NCBI GenBank assembly: GCA_964625175.1
Contig: CAZVAO010000075.1
Coordinates: 1-12,505 of the forward strand
Direction of reading: 5' to 3'
DNA length: 12,505 nt
DNA from: CAZVAO01 sp964625175
GTDB taxonomy: Bacteria > Bacillota > UBA994 > PWPR01
The number at the start of each line of letters is the position of its first letter. The stretch's first letter is position 1. The translations under genes were made by a program, and so were the position numbers. The notes beneath the pieces are model-generated. The model had not been told where the DNA came from. It did no database searches and worked only from the letters and a program-made list of their open reading frames with translations. Shown here piece after piece: positions 1 through 5,986 of the stretch.

Positions 1-2
1 TT

Positions 3-1007
3 CTAACCTATGGAGTCGCCGAGGAGGCTTAACGACTCCAACGCCTTCCCAGTTCCTATAGCTACCACTGAAATACAATTCTCTGCGACATGAACGGGGA
101 CCATTGTATGTTCTGACATGAGCTTGTCGAGTCCATGCAATAATGCACCGCCACCTGTTAGAAGGATGCCGCGATCAATGATGTCTGATGCTAACTCTGG
201 TGGACAAACATCTAGCAAGCGTCGCACCAAAGCTAAGATGGCATCAACAGGATCTTTTAATGCCTCGTAGGCATGCTGCGAGGTCACCGTTATGGTGTAT
301 GGCAATCCGGTTACAAGATGTCGGCCACGTGCTTCCATGCTCTCATCCCGTCCGCCAGGATAAACGGTGCCCACTTTGATTTTAATCTCTTCAGCGGTCC
401 GTTCACCAATCGCCAGATTGAACTCTTTTTTAATATAACGAATAATCGCTTCGTCAAACTTATCGCCACCAACACGTAACGACTCGCTGATTACAATGCC
501 ACCTAAACTAATTATGGCCACATCGGTTGTACCGCCACCAATATCCACAACCATATTTCCAGTAGGCTCGGTGATATCCACACCCGCTCCCAAAGCAGCG
601 GCTAGTGGTTCCTCAATGGTTCGCACAAATTTTGCACCAGCAACAGCTGCCGCTTCTTTAACGGCGCGTTTTTCTACAGTCGTTGTTCCACTGGGGACAC
701 AGACCATGATGCGCGGTCGAGAAAAGAATCCACGTGCTCCAACTTTCTGTATAAAGCGAGTCAACATTTTGGCTGTAATGTCGTAGTCTGCAATCACTCC
801 ATCTTTAAGTGGACGAATTGCGACAATATGTCCAGGTGTTCGCCCAATCATACGTCGAGCTTCTTCCCCAATTGCCAAAACCTCTTTAGTCTCTTTATTT
901 ATAGCGACAACCGAGGGTTCATGCAAAACGATTCCCTTGCCGCGGACAAACACTAAAACACTCGCAGTTCCTAAATCAATCCCAATATCTTTCGGTTCAA
1001 AAAACAT
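3..1007 (-). CDS. mreB: Rod-shape-determining actin homologue MreB/Mbl
   Basis: Bacterial actin that forms membrane-associated filaments and guides lateral peptidoglycan synthesis by the elongation machinery. The 334-residue product is full length for the family. Visible actin-fold motifs are the phosphate-1 loop DLGTASV (residues 11-17), the family stretch IGRTPG..VAIRPLKDGVIADY (54-75), EEP near 132-134, phosphate-2 DIGGGTTD (155-162), GERTAEEIK (201-209) and the adenosine motif TGGGALLHGL (284-293). The usual Asn of DLGTAN is Ser here, a mild change. The start ATG has a GGAGG Shine-Dalgarno at 1016-1020, 8 nt upstream. It ends 2 nt inside the window, so its downstream neighbour is not visible. 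Upstream is a 390-nt gap with a possible promoter, so it is probably transcribed alone or as the first gene of a unit. MreB, Mbl and MreBH are close paralogues that I cannot separate by eye; the symbol is the general one. Confidence 0.95.
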   Translation of the reverse strand: MFFEPKDIGIDLGTASVLVFVRGKGIVLHEPSVVAINKETKEVLAIGEEARRMIGRTPGHIVAIRPLKDGVIADYDITAKMLTRFIQKVGARGFFSRPRIMVCVPSGTTTVEKRAVKEAAAVAGAKFVRTIEEPLAAALGAGVDITEPTGNMVVDIGGGTTDVAIISLGGIVISESLRVGGDKFDEAIIRYIKKEFNLAIGERTAEEIKIKVGTVYPGGRDESMEARGRHLVTGLPYTITVTSQHAYEALKDPVDAILALVRRLLDVCPPELASDIIDRGILLTGGGALLHGLDKLMSEHTMVPVHVAENCISVVAIGTGKALESLSLLGDSIG

Positions 1008-1036
1008 AGAACCCCACCTCCATAATCTACTTTCTA

Positions 1037-1066
1037 ATTGTACAGTATATTGTAACAGATGAACAA
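1037..1066 (-). promoter_or_regulatory. Possible sigma-A promoter of mreB
   Basis: On the minus strand TTGTTC (1061-1066) is followed after 18 nt by TACAAT (1037-1042), about 30 nt upstream of the start codon. The -10 is 5/6 to consensus but the -35 is weak. An overlapping TATACT just upstream could serve instead as the -10. Confidence 0.4.
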
Positions 1067-1320
1067 TAAAAATAGCACTAATTTCAAAGATTTATGACAT
1101 TTACTATCATTATATAGCCGTTAGAGGCGTCATCTCTTCTTCCTTGCCAAAATCTATTGGAATCTTCTCTCTATATAGTGATTCTGGCTCTTATATGGAT
1201 TCCTGCAGCTTGTTAATATATGCTTTTTTAATAGGCCTCTTTGCACAAACAGCAAACGGGATCTTTTCGAAAAAAGTGTTCCACTAATTGAGAATTCCTA
1301 CTTGAATATAAGTCATTTAG

Positions 1321-1360
1321 CCCAAAAACACCCCATCCAATCCAGAGGATTAAAGGGATG
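1321..1360 (-). terminator. Possible terminator of the OMPDC-like gene
   Basis: Read on the minus strand, CATCC (1356-1360) pairs with GGATG (1334-1338) and encloses a second helix ATCC/GGAT (1347-1350 with 1340-1343, loop of three). GGGGTG and a run of five T follow (1324-1333). It lies about 40 nt past the stop codon. The helix is interrupted and the T run short, so this is a weak call. Confidence 0.35.
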
Positions 1361-1397
1361 CATTCAGGATATTTAATTCCTTCAATTAGACTCAATA

Positions 1398-2282
1398 CTA
1401 AGCAAATATTTTCTTATAGAAGAGCAGTCGCTCCAATCGATTGTTAAAATACGCCCGCAAAGCTTCATCATCTGTGCGATCAAAGTCGCTGTTCTGGCGA
1501 TCGTTACCATCATTTATTTCTGATCCCACACAAACAAACGTCCGATTTCGTACATCTGGTGCTTGACTCTGCCACATGGCTTGCAATTGAAAGGCGTCAA
1601 AGATCTCAGAGTTTTGAATCAAAGCTGTCAGGCGATTACCCACTAGATTTTCTAACATAGAAATCTGGTGGTCCTCTAAGAATACCGCGAGTCCACTCGG
1701 AGCAACCGTAAAGCCCCTAAGCTTCTCAGCATCCGCCGCGAGTGCTGTCCAGTCGATATTGCGGTCAGGGACAATCACCAAACCACGCTTGTTCACCCGA
1801 CTCATTTCAAGATAGGCCTCAATCATTTGATGCCCATAATGGGGGATAATGCTCATCGCATGCGCATGCATATTTGCAGGTTGTAACCCTTCCCAACCTG
1901 GTACCCGGCCAATAAAAGCATTACCAGGCAATTGTTGTTTTGGGAAATACTCTGCTGTGCGGGTGTCTAGAATTACCGGCACACCACAACGCAGAGCATT
2001 CAGAATATTCCATTCTAATGCCCTAATCCCATAGGCTCCATATTGCATGTAGGATGACAAACGTGGCATCACAGCCGCAATATGTTCCGCCGTGGTCTCG
2101 ATAAAATATTTGTCATATACAGTTACAGCTTCAGAAACAGCTGCCCAATTACGGCCAAACTCTGTGAGCTTGCCCTGTTGCAACCACGCGGGGAGCTTAC
2201 TAAAGTCGGTATCTAACATCAGTATTAAATTGCTTTTTAAATCTGCGCGTCTATGATACACCAGGTCTGCAAAATTATTCAT
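1398..2282 (-). CDS. Orotidine-5'-phosphate decarboxylase-like protein with altered active site
   Basis: Encodes 294 residues from the ATG at 2282, chosen because GGAG (2291-2294) sits 8 nt upstream; a GTG at 2291 would add three residues but has no usable Shine-Dalgarno. By eye the pattern follows type-2 PyrF, a TIM-barrel enzyme that decarboxylates OMP to UMP: LILMLDTDFSKLP (residues 19-31) resembles the first strand and loop of PyrF, AAVMPR..YMQYGAYGIRALE (69-90) resembles the VKPQ..FFE.YGA.G...L segment, and VPVILDTRTAEY (101-112) lies where PyrF has VI.DAKRGDI. HAMSIIPHYG (141-150) matches the DAVTVNPY.G strand. The substrate and catalytic positions differ: VKP is VMP, and DxKxxD is DTRTAE, so Lys becomes Arg and Asp becomes Glu. 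Known PyrF enzymes need these residues, so I infer it is not an ordinary OMP decarboxylase. It stands alone with no pyrimidine genes beside it. Homology is judged by eye only. Confidence 0.6.
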   Translation of the reverse strand: MNNFADLVYHRRADLKSNLILMLDTDFSKLPAWLQQGKLTEFGRNWAAVSEAVTVYDKYFIETTAEHIAAVMPRLSSYMQYGAYGIRALEWNILNALRCGVPVILDTRTAEYFPKQQLPGNAFIGRVPGWEGLQPANMHAHAMSIIPHYGHQMIEAYLEMSRVNKRGLVIVPDRNIDWTALAADAEKLRGFTVAPSGLAVFLEDHQISMLENLVGNRLTALIQNSEIFDAFQLQAMWQSQAPDVRNRTFVCVGSEINDGNDRQNSDFDRTDDEALRAYFNNRLERLLFYKKIFA

Positions 2283-2290
2283 TGGTTCCA

Positions 2291-2294
2291 CTCC
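2291..2294 (-). promoter_or_regulatory. Ribosome binding site that fixes the start of the OMPDC-like gene
   Basis: GGAG on the minus strand lies 8 nt before the ATG at 2282. It overlaps the upstream GTG, which excludes that codon as a practical start. Confidence 0.65.
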
Positions 2295-2332
2295 GCACTA
2301 GCTCTCTACTCAAGCATTTTATGTATATCTCT

Positions 2333-2360
2333 ATTTTATATCATTTTAAGTTAAAAGCAA
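2333..2360 (-). promoter_or_regulatory. Possible promoter of the OMPDC-like gene
   Basis: On the minus strand TTGCTT (2355-2360) and TAAAAT (2333-2338) are 16 nt apart, about 50 nt upstream of the ATG. The region is very AT-rich, so other -10-like hexamers occur and the choice is uncertain. Confidence 0.35.
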
Positions 2361-2584
2361 ACCCCTATTTAGAAACTCCCGATTGCTGGGAAAGTGCTGC
2401 TTATACATTAACCTTGCACTTTGAGAGCCCACTACACCAGCTCTCCGTGTTAGTAAACTTGGATGTCACTCCTCTTTGGACGTAGCATAATCCCAGTTCC
2501 TTAAGCCACAAACCTTAACCCATCCTTCACATTTAGCGAATTCACAATTTAAGGCCAAATAAAAAATACATTCCTCCAACATTC

Positions 2585-2610
2585 ATAAAGAAGAAACAGG
2601 ATCCCTGTCT
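2585..2610 (-). terminator. Terminator overlapping the yueI stop codon
   Basis: On the minus strand ACAGG (2604-2608) pairs with CCTGT (2596-2600) around a 3-nt loop. A G-U and an A-U pair extend it to 7 bp, and the T-rich tail TTTCTTCTTT follows. The hairpin begins inside the stop codon of yueI. Confidence 0.5.
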
Positions 2611-2998
2611 AACCGAGGGCGTCGGTTTTAGCTGTGGCAACCACTAGCACAATATCACTGATTAAATCGGGTCGGGATACGGACCGAAAACTCAGCCCTT
2701 TCTGGCGCGCCAAATTGAGATAATCCACTAATAGTTCAATGTGATCGGCTCGGATTAAGACAATTGCCGATTTTGCATCATCCAAAGCCTCTCGAATAGC
2801 CGGTTTAATCGTTTCTGGGTTTGCAGCAAACTCTTTTTCAGTCAGATAGGCTAATACCCGTTCTTCAAAAGTGCCTAAGTATTTTCTCTTCTGTTCAGGG
2901 TGAAGCTCTGGCGTGCCGTGCCAGGCTAGGCTCACAGTCTGCTCTAAGAGAGAGTCTGGCTTTTTTGGCAGCACTGTTTCCAAATCATCTTTCTTCAC
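2609..2998 (-). CDS. yueI: YueI/DUF1694 family protein
   Basis: A small soluble protein of 129 residues, matching the roughly 130-residue YueI family of Bacillota, whose function is unknown. The family signature is clear: GTPE (28-31) followed by KRKYLGTFEERV (37-48), then a region of alternating strands and helices with AIVLIRADHIELLVDYL around 77-93 and a final hydrophobic strand DIVLVV near 118-123. The start is taken as the GTG at 2998, because AGAAGG (3005-3010) lies 6 nt upstream; a further GTG at 3025 would add nine residues but has no Shine-Dalgarno. The gene has about 226 nt of upstream noncoding DNA after murG and a terminator at its own stop, so it is probably monocistronic. No signal peptide or membrane segment is seen. 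Confidence 0.85.
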   Translation of the reverse strand: MKKDDLETVLPKKPDSLLEQTVSLAWHGTPELHPEQKRKYLGTFEERVLAYLTEKEFAANPETIKPAIREALDDAKSAIVLIRADHIELLVDYLNLARQKGLSFRSVSRPDLISDIVLVVATAKTDALG

Positions 2999-3004
2999 AT
3001 TAAC

Positions 3005-3010
3005 CCTTCT
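3005..3010 (-). promoter_or_regulatory. Ribosome binding site that fixes the yueI start
   Basis: AGAAGG on the minus strand lies 6 nt upstream of the GTG at 2998. The more upstream GTG at 3025 has no comparable sequence before it. Confidence 0.65.
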
Positions 3011-3032
3011 CTCAAATTCATTCACATCATTT

Positions 3033-3062
3033 ACCGTACCACATCTATCGAAAGATGGTCAA
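3033..3062 (-). promoter_or_regulatory. Possible promoter of yueI
   Basis: On the minus strand TTGACC (3057-3062, 5/6 to the -35 consensus) is followed after 18 nt by TACGGT (3033-3038), preceded by TGG that could act as an extended -10. The -10 itself is poor. Confidence 0.3.
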
Positions 3063-3181
3063 TCTTCTCTGACCATAAAGTCTGCAAGTTGGTGCTACAC
3101 CCTTCACATTCTTCGCATGGCCCTAGCAACACCATTCTTAGTTGGCTATTCACAATGCCACTAGTTGTTTATGATTTAAGC

Positions 3182-3208
3182 TTGCGAGTAAAACGAGTAT
3201 CATCGCAA
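3182..3208. repeat. Inverted repeat downstream of murG
   Basis: TTGCGA (3182-3187) and TCGCAA (3203-3208) form a perfect 6-bp inverted repeat with a 15-nt loop, 17 nt past the murG stop. No T run follows on the minus strand, so it is not a convincing intrinsic terminator. It could stabilise the mRNA 3' end. Confidence 0.3.
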
Positions 3209-3224
3209 ACACTCCATCTTAACA

Positions 3225-4289
3225 TTAGCCGTTATACTGATTAATGATCCCGATAATCGTATTATTGCTATCGTTTACCGGCGCTGAACGCATCGCCGCT
3301 TGATATTTTTCACGATCTTGATAGACCTCTCTAACGGTGTCAATTAGAAGTTCTTTACTCAATGTTTCTTCAACCAACACTTTGCTAAACCCTTGGCTAG
3401 CAAACGATTTTGCATTCTGGATTTGATCCCCCCTGCTGACTTTCGCAGACAGCGGTATCAAAATATTCGGTAATTGCAATTGCAAGATTTCAAACAACGT
3501 ATTCGCCCCTGCCCTTGAGATGATTAGGTCAGTCATGGCAAAGATGTTCGGCATCTCTTCATTAATATAATCAAATTGACAGTAGCCCTTTTGACCCTGC
3601 AACTTTGGGACAACATTCCCTTTACCGCAAAGATGGACAATCTGGAAATCTTCTAGTAATCGACCAAGGGAGTTTCTAAGATTCTCATTAATCACCCTGG
3701 CACCCGTACTTCCACCTATCGCCATAAGGATAGGCTTCTCGTCTGTAAAATCGCACATCTGACGGCCCTGATCGGCATCTCCTTGTAGTAAGCTGCGCCT
3801 GATGGGGGTTCCCGTATAACGCGCTTTAGTAGCTGGCAGATCATGAACGGTTTCGGGGAAAGTGGTCAAGATTTGGTCAGCAAAGCGCACCGCCAAGCGA
3901 TTGGCCAAGCCTGGGGTGATATCGGACTCATGTAAAATGACTGGAATCCCCAACAAAGATGCGGCGGCGACGACGGGAACTGCAACAAAGCCACCTTTAG
4001 AAAATACGAGTTGTGGCTTAATACGACGCAAAATTTGACGTGCCTGAAATAATCCTCTCATAATGCGAAATGGATCGGTAAAGTTTTGCCAAGAAAAATA
4101 GCGTCTCAGTTTACCTGTTGAAATTGGGTTGTAGGGGATCCCTTCCTTAGTGATTAACTCTTTTTCGATGCCTTGATAACTTCCGATATAATAAATCTCC
4201 CAACTTTGCTCTTGCAAAGATTTAAATAATGCCATTGCCGGGATTACATGGCCGGCCGTGCCACCGCCTGTAAAAACAATTCTAGGCAT
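3225..4289 (-). CDS. murG: MurG, UDP-GlcNAc:lipid I N-acetylglucosaminyltransferase
   Basis: Transfers GlcNAc from UDP-GlcNAc to lipid I, giving lipid II at the inner face of the cytoplasmic membrane: the last cytoplasmic step of peptidoglycan precursor synthesis. The 354 residues are a full-length GT28 enzyme. Motifs in order are the N-terminal glycine loop GGGTAGHVIPA (8-18, with the key His14), FSKGGFVAVP (96-105), HESDITPGLANR (120-131), the nucleotide-binding loop GGSTGA (192-197), SRAGANTLFEI (258-268) and SRGDQIQNA (285-293). The ATG overlaps the end of the HAD gene by 8 nt, and its AGGAGG (4297-4302, 7 nt spacing) lies inside that gene, so the two are translationally linked. MurG is often in the dcw division and wall cluster; here it is outside it, next to a phosphatase gene. 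Confidence 0.96.
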   Translation of the reverse strand: MPRIVFTGGGTAGHVIPAMALFKSLQEQSWEIYYIGSYQGIEKELITKEGIPYNPISTGKLRRYFSWQNFTDPFRIMRGLFQARQILRRIKPQLVFSKGGFVAVPVVAAASLLGIPVILHESDITPGLANRLAVRFADQILTTFPETVHDLPATKARYTGTPIRRSLLQGDADQGRQMCDFTDEKPILMAIGGSTGARVINENLRNSLGRLLEDFQIVHLCGKGNVVPKLQGQKGYCQFDYINEEMPNIFAMTDLIISRAGANTLFEILQLQLPNILIPLSAKVSRGDQIQNAKSFASQGFSKVLVEETLSKELLIDTVREVYQDREKYQAAMRSAPVNDSNNTIIGIINQYNG

Positions 4290-4926
4290 TACTTTCCCTC
4301 CTGCTTAGGCTCTCGATAATTGGTAGGATCTCGACAAAGCGTGAAACGGTATAGTCCGCCCCCATAATCTCGCTTTTTAGGCCGTAACCATAAGAACACC
4401 AAATCGTAGCGACTTGATTCACTTTTCCAGCTATTATGTCGTGAAAACGATCGCCAATCATAACCGCATCGGTTTCCCCTTGTAGAATGCGTGCTAAAAT
4501 CTGCACCTTAGATTCCCCGGGGTAGTGATCAGCGCAAATCAATTCGGTGAAGTACGCCTGCAGCCCAAAATGCTCTACTATAGTATGCAAATATTCAATC
4601 GCACAATTACTGAGCGTATAGAGTTGATGCCCCTGGTCGAATAATGTTTTCAGTGTTGCCTTTACGTCGTCATAAAGCTGCCCTGCATCGTTCTTAATTA
4701 AGTTAAGCTCTTCTTCGTCCATCAATGCAAATGCCCTTTGACGACCATCCTCGTCCTCTTCAGGCAATAGTGTTGCCCAAATTTCTAAATTAGGTCTACC
4801 TAGCATATCTTTCAACTCGGCCTCGGAATACGTTTTATTATAATGTCCCAAAACCTTCTGAAATGCAGGGAGGGCAATTTTGAATGCCTCAAATAAAGTT
4901 CCATCGACATCAAAGATTATTTTCAT
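4282..4926 (-). CDS. HAD-superfamily phosphatase (phosphoglycolate phosphatase-like)
   Basis: A cytoplasmic haloacid-dehalogenase-type hydrolase of 214 residues, the usual length of subfamily IA enzymes. Motif I is FDVDGT (5-10, nucleophile Asp6 and acid/base Asp8), motif II TLSN (Ser106), motif III the Lys in GESK (Lys140) and motif IV MIGDRFHD (157-163, Asp159 and Asp163). The stretch from about 15 to 85 is the helical cap that selects substrate. Substrate is not readable from sequence; phosphoglycolate, nucleotide or sugar phosphates are all possible. The start is placed at the ATG at 4926, with GGTGA (4932-4936) 5 nt upstream; an ATG at 4941 would add MMVIV before the core motif and has no good Shine-Dalgarno. 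It is the first gene of a two-gene operon with murG, behind a strong promoter. Confidence 0.88.
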   Translation of the reverse strand: MKIIFDVDGTLFEAFKIALPAFQKVLGHYNKTYSEAELKDMLGRPNLEIWATLLPEEDEDGRQRAFALMDEEELNLIKNDAGQLYDDVKATLKTLFDQGHQLYTLSNCAIEYLHTIVEHFGLQAYFTELICADHYPGESKVQILARILQGETDAVMIGDRFHDIIAGKVNQVATIWCSYGYGLKSEIMGADYTVSRFVEILPIIESLSRRESNA

Positions 4927-4955
4927 AACGATCACCATCATCTTTCATGTTTCTA

Positions 4956-4984
4956 ATTCTAACCTCTCCATTAATTGATGGCAA
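4956..4984 (-). promoter_or_regulatory. Sigma-A promoter of the HAD-murG operon
   Basis: On the minus strand TTGCCA (4979-4984) and TAGAAT (4956-4961) are separated by exactly 17 nt, and both are 5/6 to consensus. The start site should lie near 4950, leaving a leader of about 24 nt before the ATG at 4926. Confidence 0.65.
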
Positions 4985-5021
4985 GTGCCACAGGCAGGTT
5001 TTTACATTCAGCTTCATTCAA

Positions 5022-5050
5022 TTGTAGATTAATAGCGAATCGTATATACT
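5022..5050 (+). promoter_or_regulatory. Sigma-A promoter of the APH-like gene
   Basis: TTGTAG (5022-5027) is followed after 17 nt by TATACT (5045-5050), about 28 nt before the ATG. The -35 is weak (3/6) and the -10 good (5/6). It is divergent from the HAD-murG promoter, with about 37 nt between the two -35 boxes, so one bound regulator could affect both. Confidence 0.5.
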
Positions 5051-5078
5051 ATTGACATAAGTAAAAGGAGCCGTAGAT

Positions 5079-5861
5079 ATGAAAATTGTTGGAAAAGGTC
5101 GCACAGCAACCATACGCGCTTTGGATGATTCTAAGGTACTAAAGCTTTTCAACCCAGCTTTTCCTAAGAGTAGTGTTATAGAAGAGTATAATAAAAACGT
5201 TTATCTGAATACGCTTCAGCTGCCCATGCCTCGTGTTTATGAGTGGCATCAATACGACTTAAAGTATGGAATTGTTTATGAAAGAGCCTCCGACAAGACT
5301 CTGTTGACCTTACTATTGTCACAGAAAATGGATACTCAGAAGATCGGTCAAATGATGGCCGAAACACATCACCAGATTCATCAGCAACATGGACCTGAAC
5401 TCCCAGGGCTCAAGGCTGAAATTAAGAAACTGCTTCCGCACCTCCCTGTTTCCAGCTTAGAAAAAGCGAGCATCCTGACTTATCTGAACGGCCTTAAGGA
5501 TGATGATATCGTATGTCATCTTGATTTTCACCCCGACAATATCCTATACCATGATCATGCTGTTGTAATTGATTGGGCGAATGCCTTTCATGGCAATGCC
5601 TTTGCGGATGTGTGTGTTAGCTTAGTCATTCTTACTTTTGCACAAGCGGAAGACATCCCAGCTCCCTTAATGGCTGTCTCTCGTATCCTCCAAGCGAATC
5701 TAAAGCAGCAGTATTTGCAGGCCTACATGGTTGCCAGCGGCAGTTCGGAGAATTCCATTTTAGCGTGGTGGCTTCCAAGTTTAGTTTTCCGTTATTTTTA
5801 TGGAACCCCTGAGGAAAAACCTGCCCTACTAGCAGCTATAAAGGCGGAGTTGGCTGATTAG
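5079..5861 (+). CDS. APH/choline-kinase-like phosphotransferase
   Basis: A 260-residue protein of the aminoglycoside phosphotransferase (APH)/choline kinase fold, which moves a phosphate from a nucleotide to a small hydroxylated substrate in the cytoplasm. The N-lobe shows GKGRTATIRALDD with the candidate ATP-binding lysine in VLKLF (Lys22) and a Glu-rich helix near 35-37. The C-lobe has the catalytic loop CHLDFHPDNI (146-155; Asp149 catalytic, Asn154 metal-binding) and the DFG-equivalent VIDW (163-166, Asp165). No transmembrane segment or signal peptide is evident. The ATG has AAAAGGAG (5063-5070) 8 nt upstream. It is the first gene of a short plus-strand block. Resistance is not implied: many family members act on sugars, choline or other metabolites, and the substrate cannot be inferred here. 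Confidence 0.8.
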   Translation: MKIVGKGRTATIRALDDSKVLKLFNPAFPKSSVIEEYNKNVYLNTLQLPMPRVYEWHQYDLKYGIVYERASDKTLLTLLLSQKMDTQKIGQMMAETHHQIHQQHGPELPGLKAEIKKLLPHLPVSSLEKASILTYLNGLKDDDIVCHLDFHPDNILYHDHAVVIDWANAFHGNAFADVCVSLVILTFAQAEDIPAPLMAVSRILQANLKQQYLQAYMVASGSSENSILAWWLPSLVFRYFYGTPEEKPALLAAIKAELAD

Positions 5862-5878
5862 TTGTTAGTCGTTAGTTG
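5858..5878 (+). repeat. Three tandem 7-nt repeats overlapping a stop codon
   Basis: TTAGTTG, TTAGTCG and TTAGTTG follow each other directly. The TAG stop codon of the APH-like gene lies in the first copy. The block looks like replication slippage at the gene end; no function is evident. Confidence 0.5.
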
Positions 5879-5932
5879 AAAGAATGTGGGCACTTCTTTC
5901 TTACATAACAAAGAGGGCAAGTAAAGCTTGCC
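5878..5932 (+). repeat. Two small hairpins between the APH-like and nucleotidase genes
   Basis: GAAAGAA (5878-5884) pairs with TTCTTTC (5894-5900), with an inner GTG/CAC that could partly extend it. A second hairpin has GGCAAG (5916-5921) and CTTGCC (5927-5932) around TAAAG. Neither has a clean T run, so termination would be partial at best and the nucleotidase may be reached by readthrough. I found no convincing separate promoter for it in this 125-nt gap. Confidence 0.35.
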
Positions 5933-5986
5933 TACCATGATTTTGTCCCTTATCTCTAATGCCTAATAAAGCAAAGGATCTCACCC

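Larger units (their letters stand above)
1008..1397. other. Noncoding gap between mreB and the OMPDC-like gene
   Basis: This 390-nt stretch is AT-rich with frequent stops in all frames. The mreB-proximal end holds the ribosome binding site and candidate promoter, and the distal end holds a terminator-like hairpin for the gene at 1398-2282. Between about 1080 and 1320 I see no gene, tRNA, repeat array or clear structured RNA. Confidence 0.6.
2283..2608. other. Noncoding gap between the OMPDC-like gene and yueI
   Basis: These 326 nt hold, from right to left, the yueI terminator hairpin, an AT-rich stretch, a 6-bp inverted repeat GAGAGC/GCTCTC (2423-2428 with 2440-2445, loop of 11), a candidate promoter and the ribosome binding site of the next gene. 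A 67-codon plus-strand reading frame here (2282-2485) has no Shine-Dalgarno and no recognisable protein character, so I do not call it. Confidence 0.55.

Noticed and set aside
496..786. A 96-codon plus-strand reading frame opposite mreB, and similar frames opposite other genes (for example 9595-9960 opposite phnC)
   Set aside because: These lie entirely antisense to strongly conserved genes, lack ribosome binding sites and show no protein-like features.
2341..2520. Minus-strand sequence reminiscent of a T-box leader (GAGAGCTGGTG-like stretch, and TGGAACC close to the start codon)
   Set aside because: No complete T-box antiterminator (GGGTGG.ACCGCG) or following terminator is present, GAGAGC pairs locally with GCTCTC instead of forming stem I, the likely promoter lies downstream of most of it, and the gene behind is not an amino-acid or tRNA-synthetase gene.
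2913..3164. Plus-strand reading frame across the yueI start and the murG-yueI spacer
   Set aside because: It overlaps a conserved gene, has no ribosome binding site and its product is low in recognisable structure; the spacer is better explained as regulatory DNA.
5079..5861. An aminoglycoside-resistance gene
   Set aside because: The kinase fold is clear, but specific resistance-enzyme features are not, there is no mobile element and the context is housekeeping; substrate left open.
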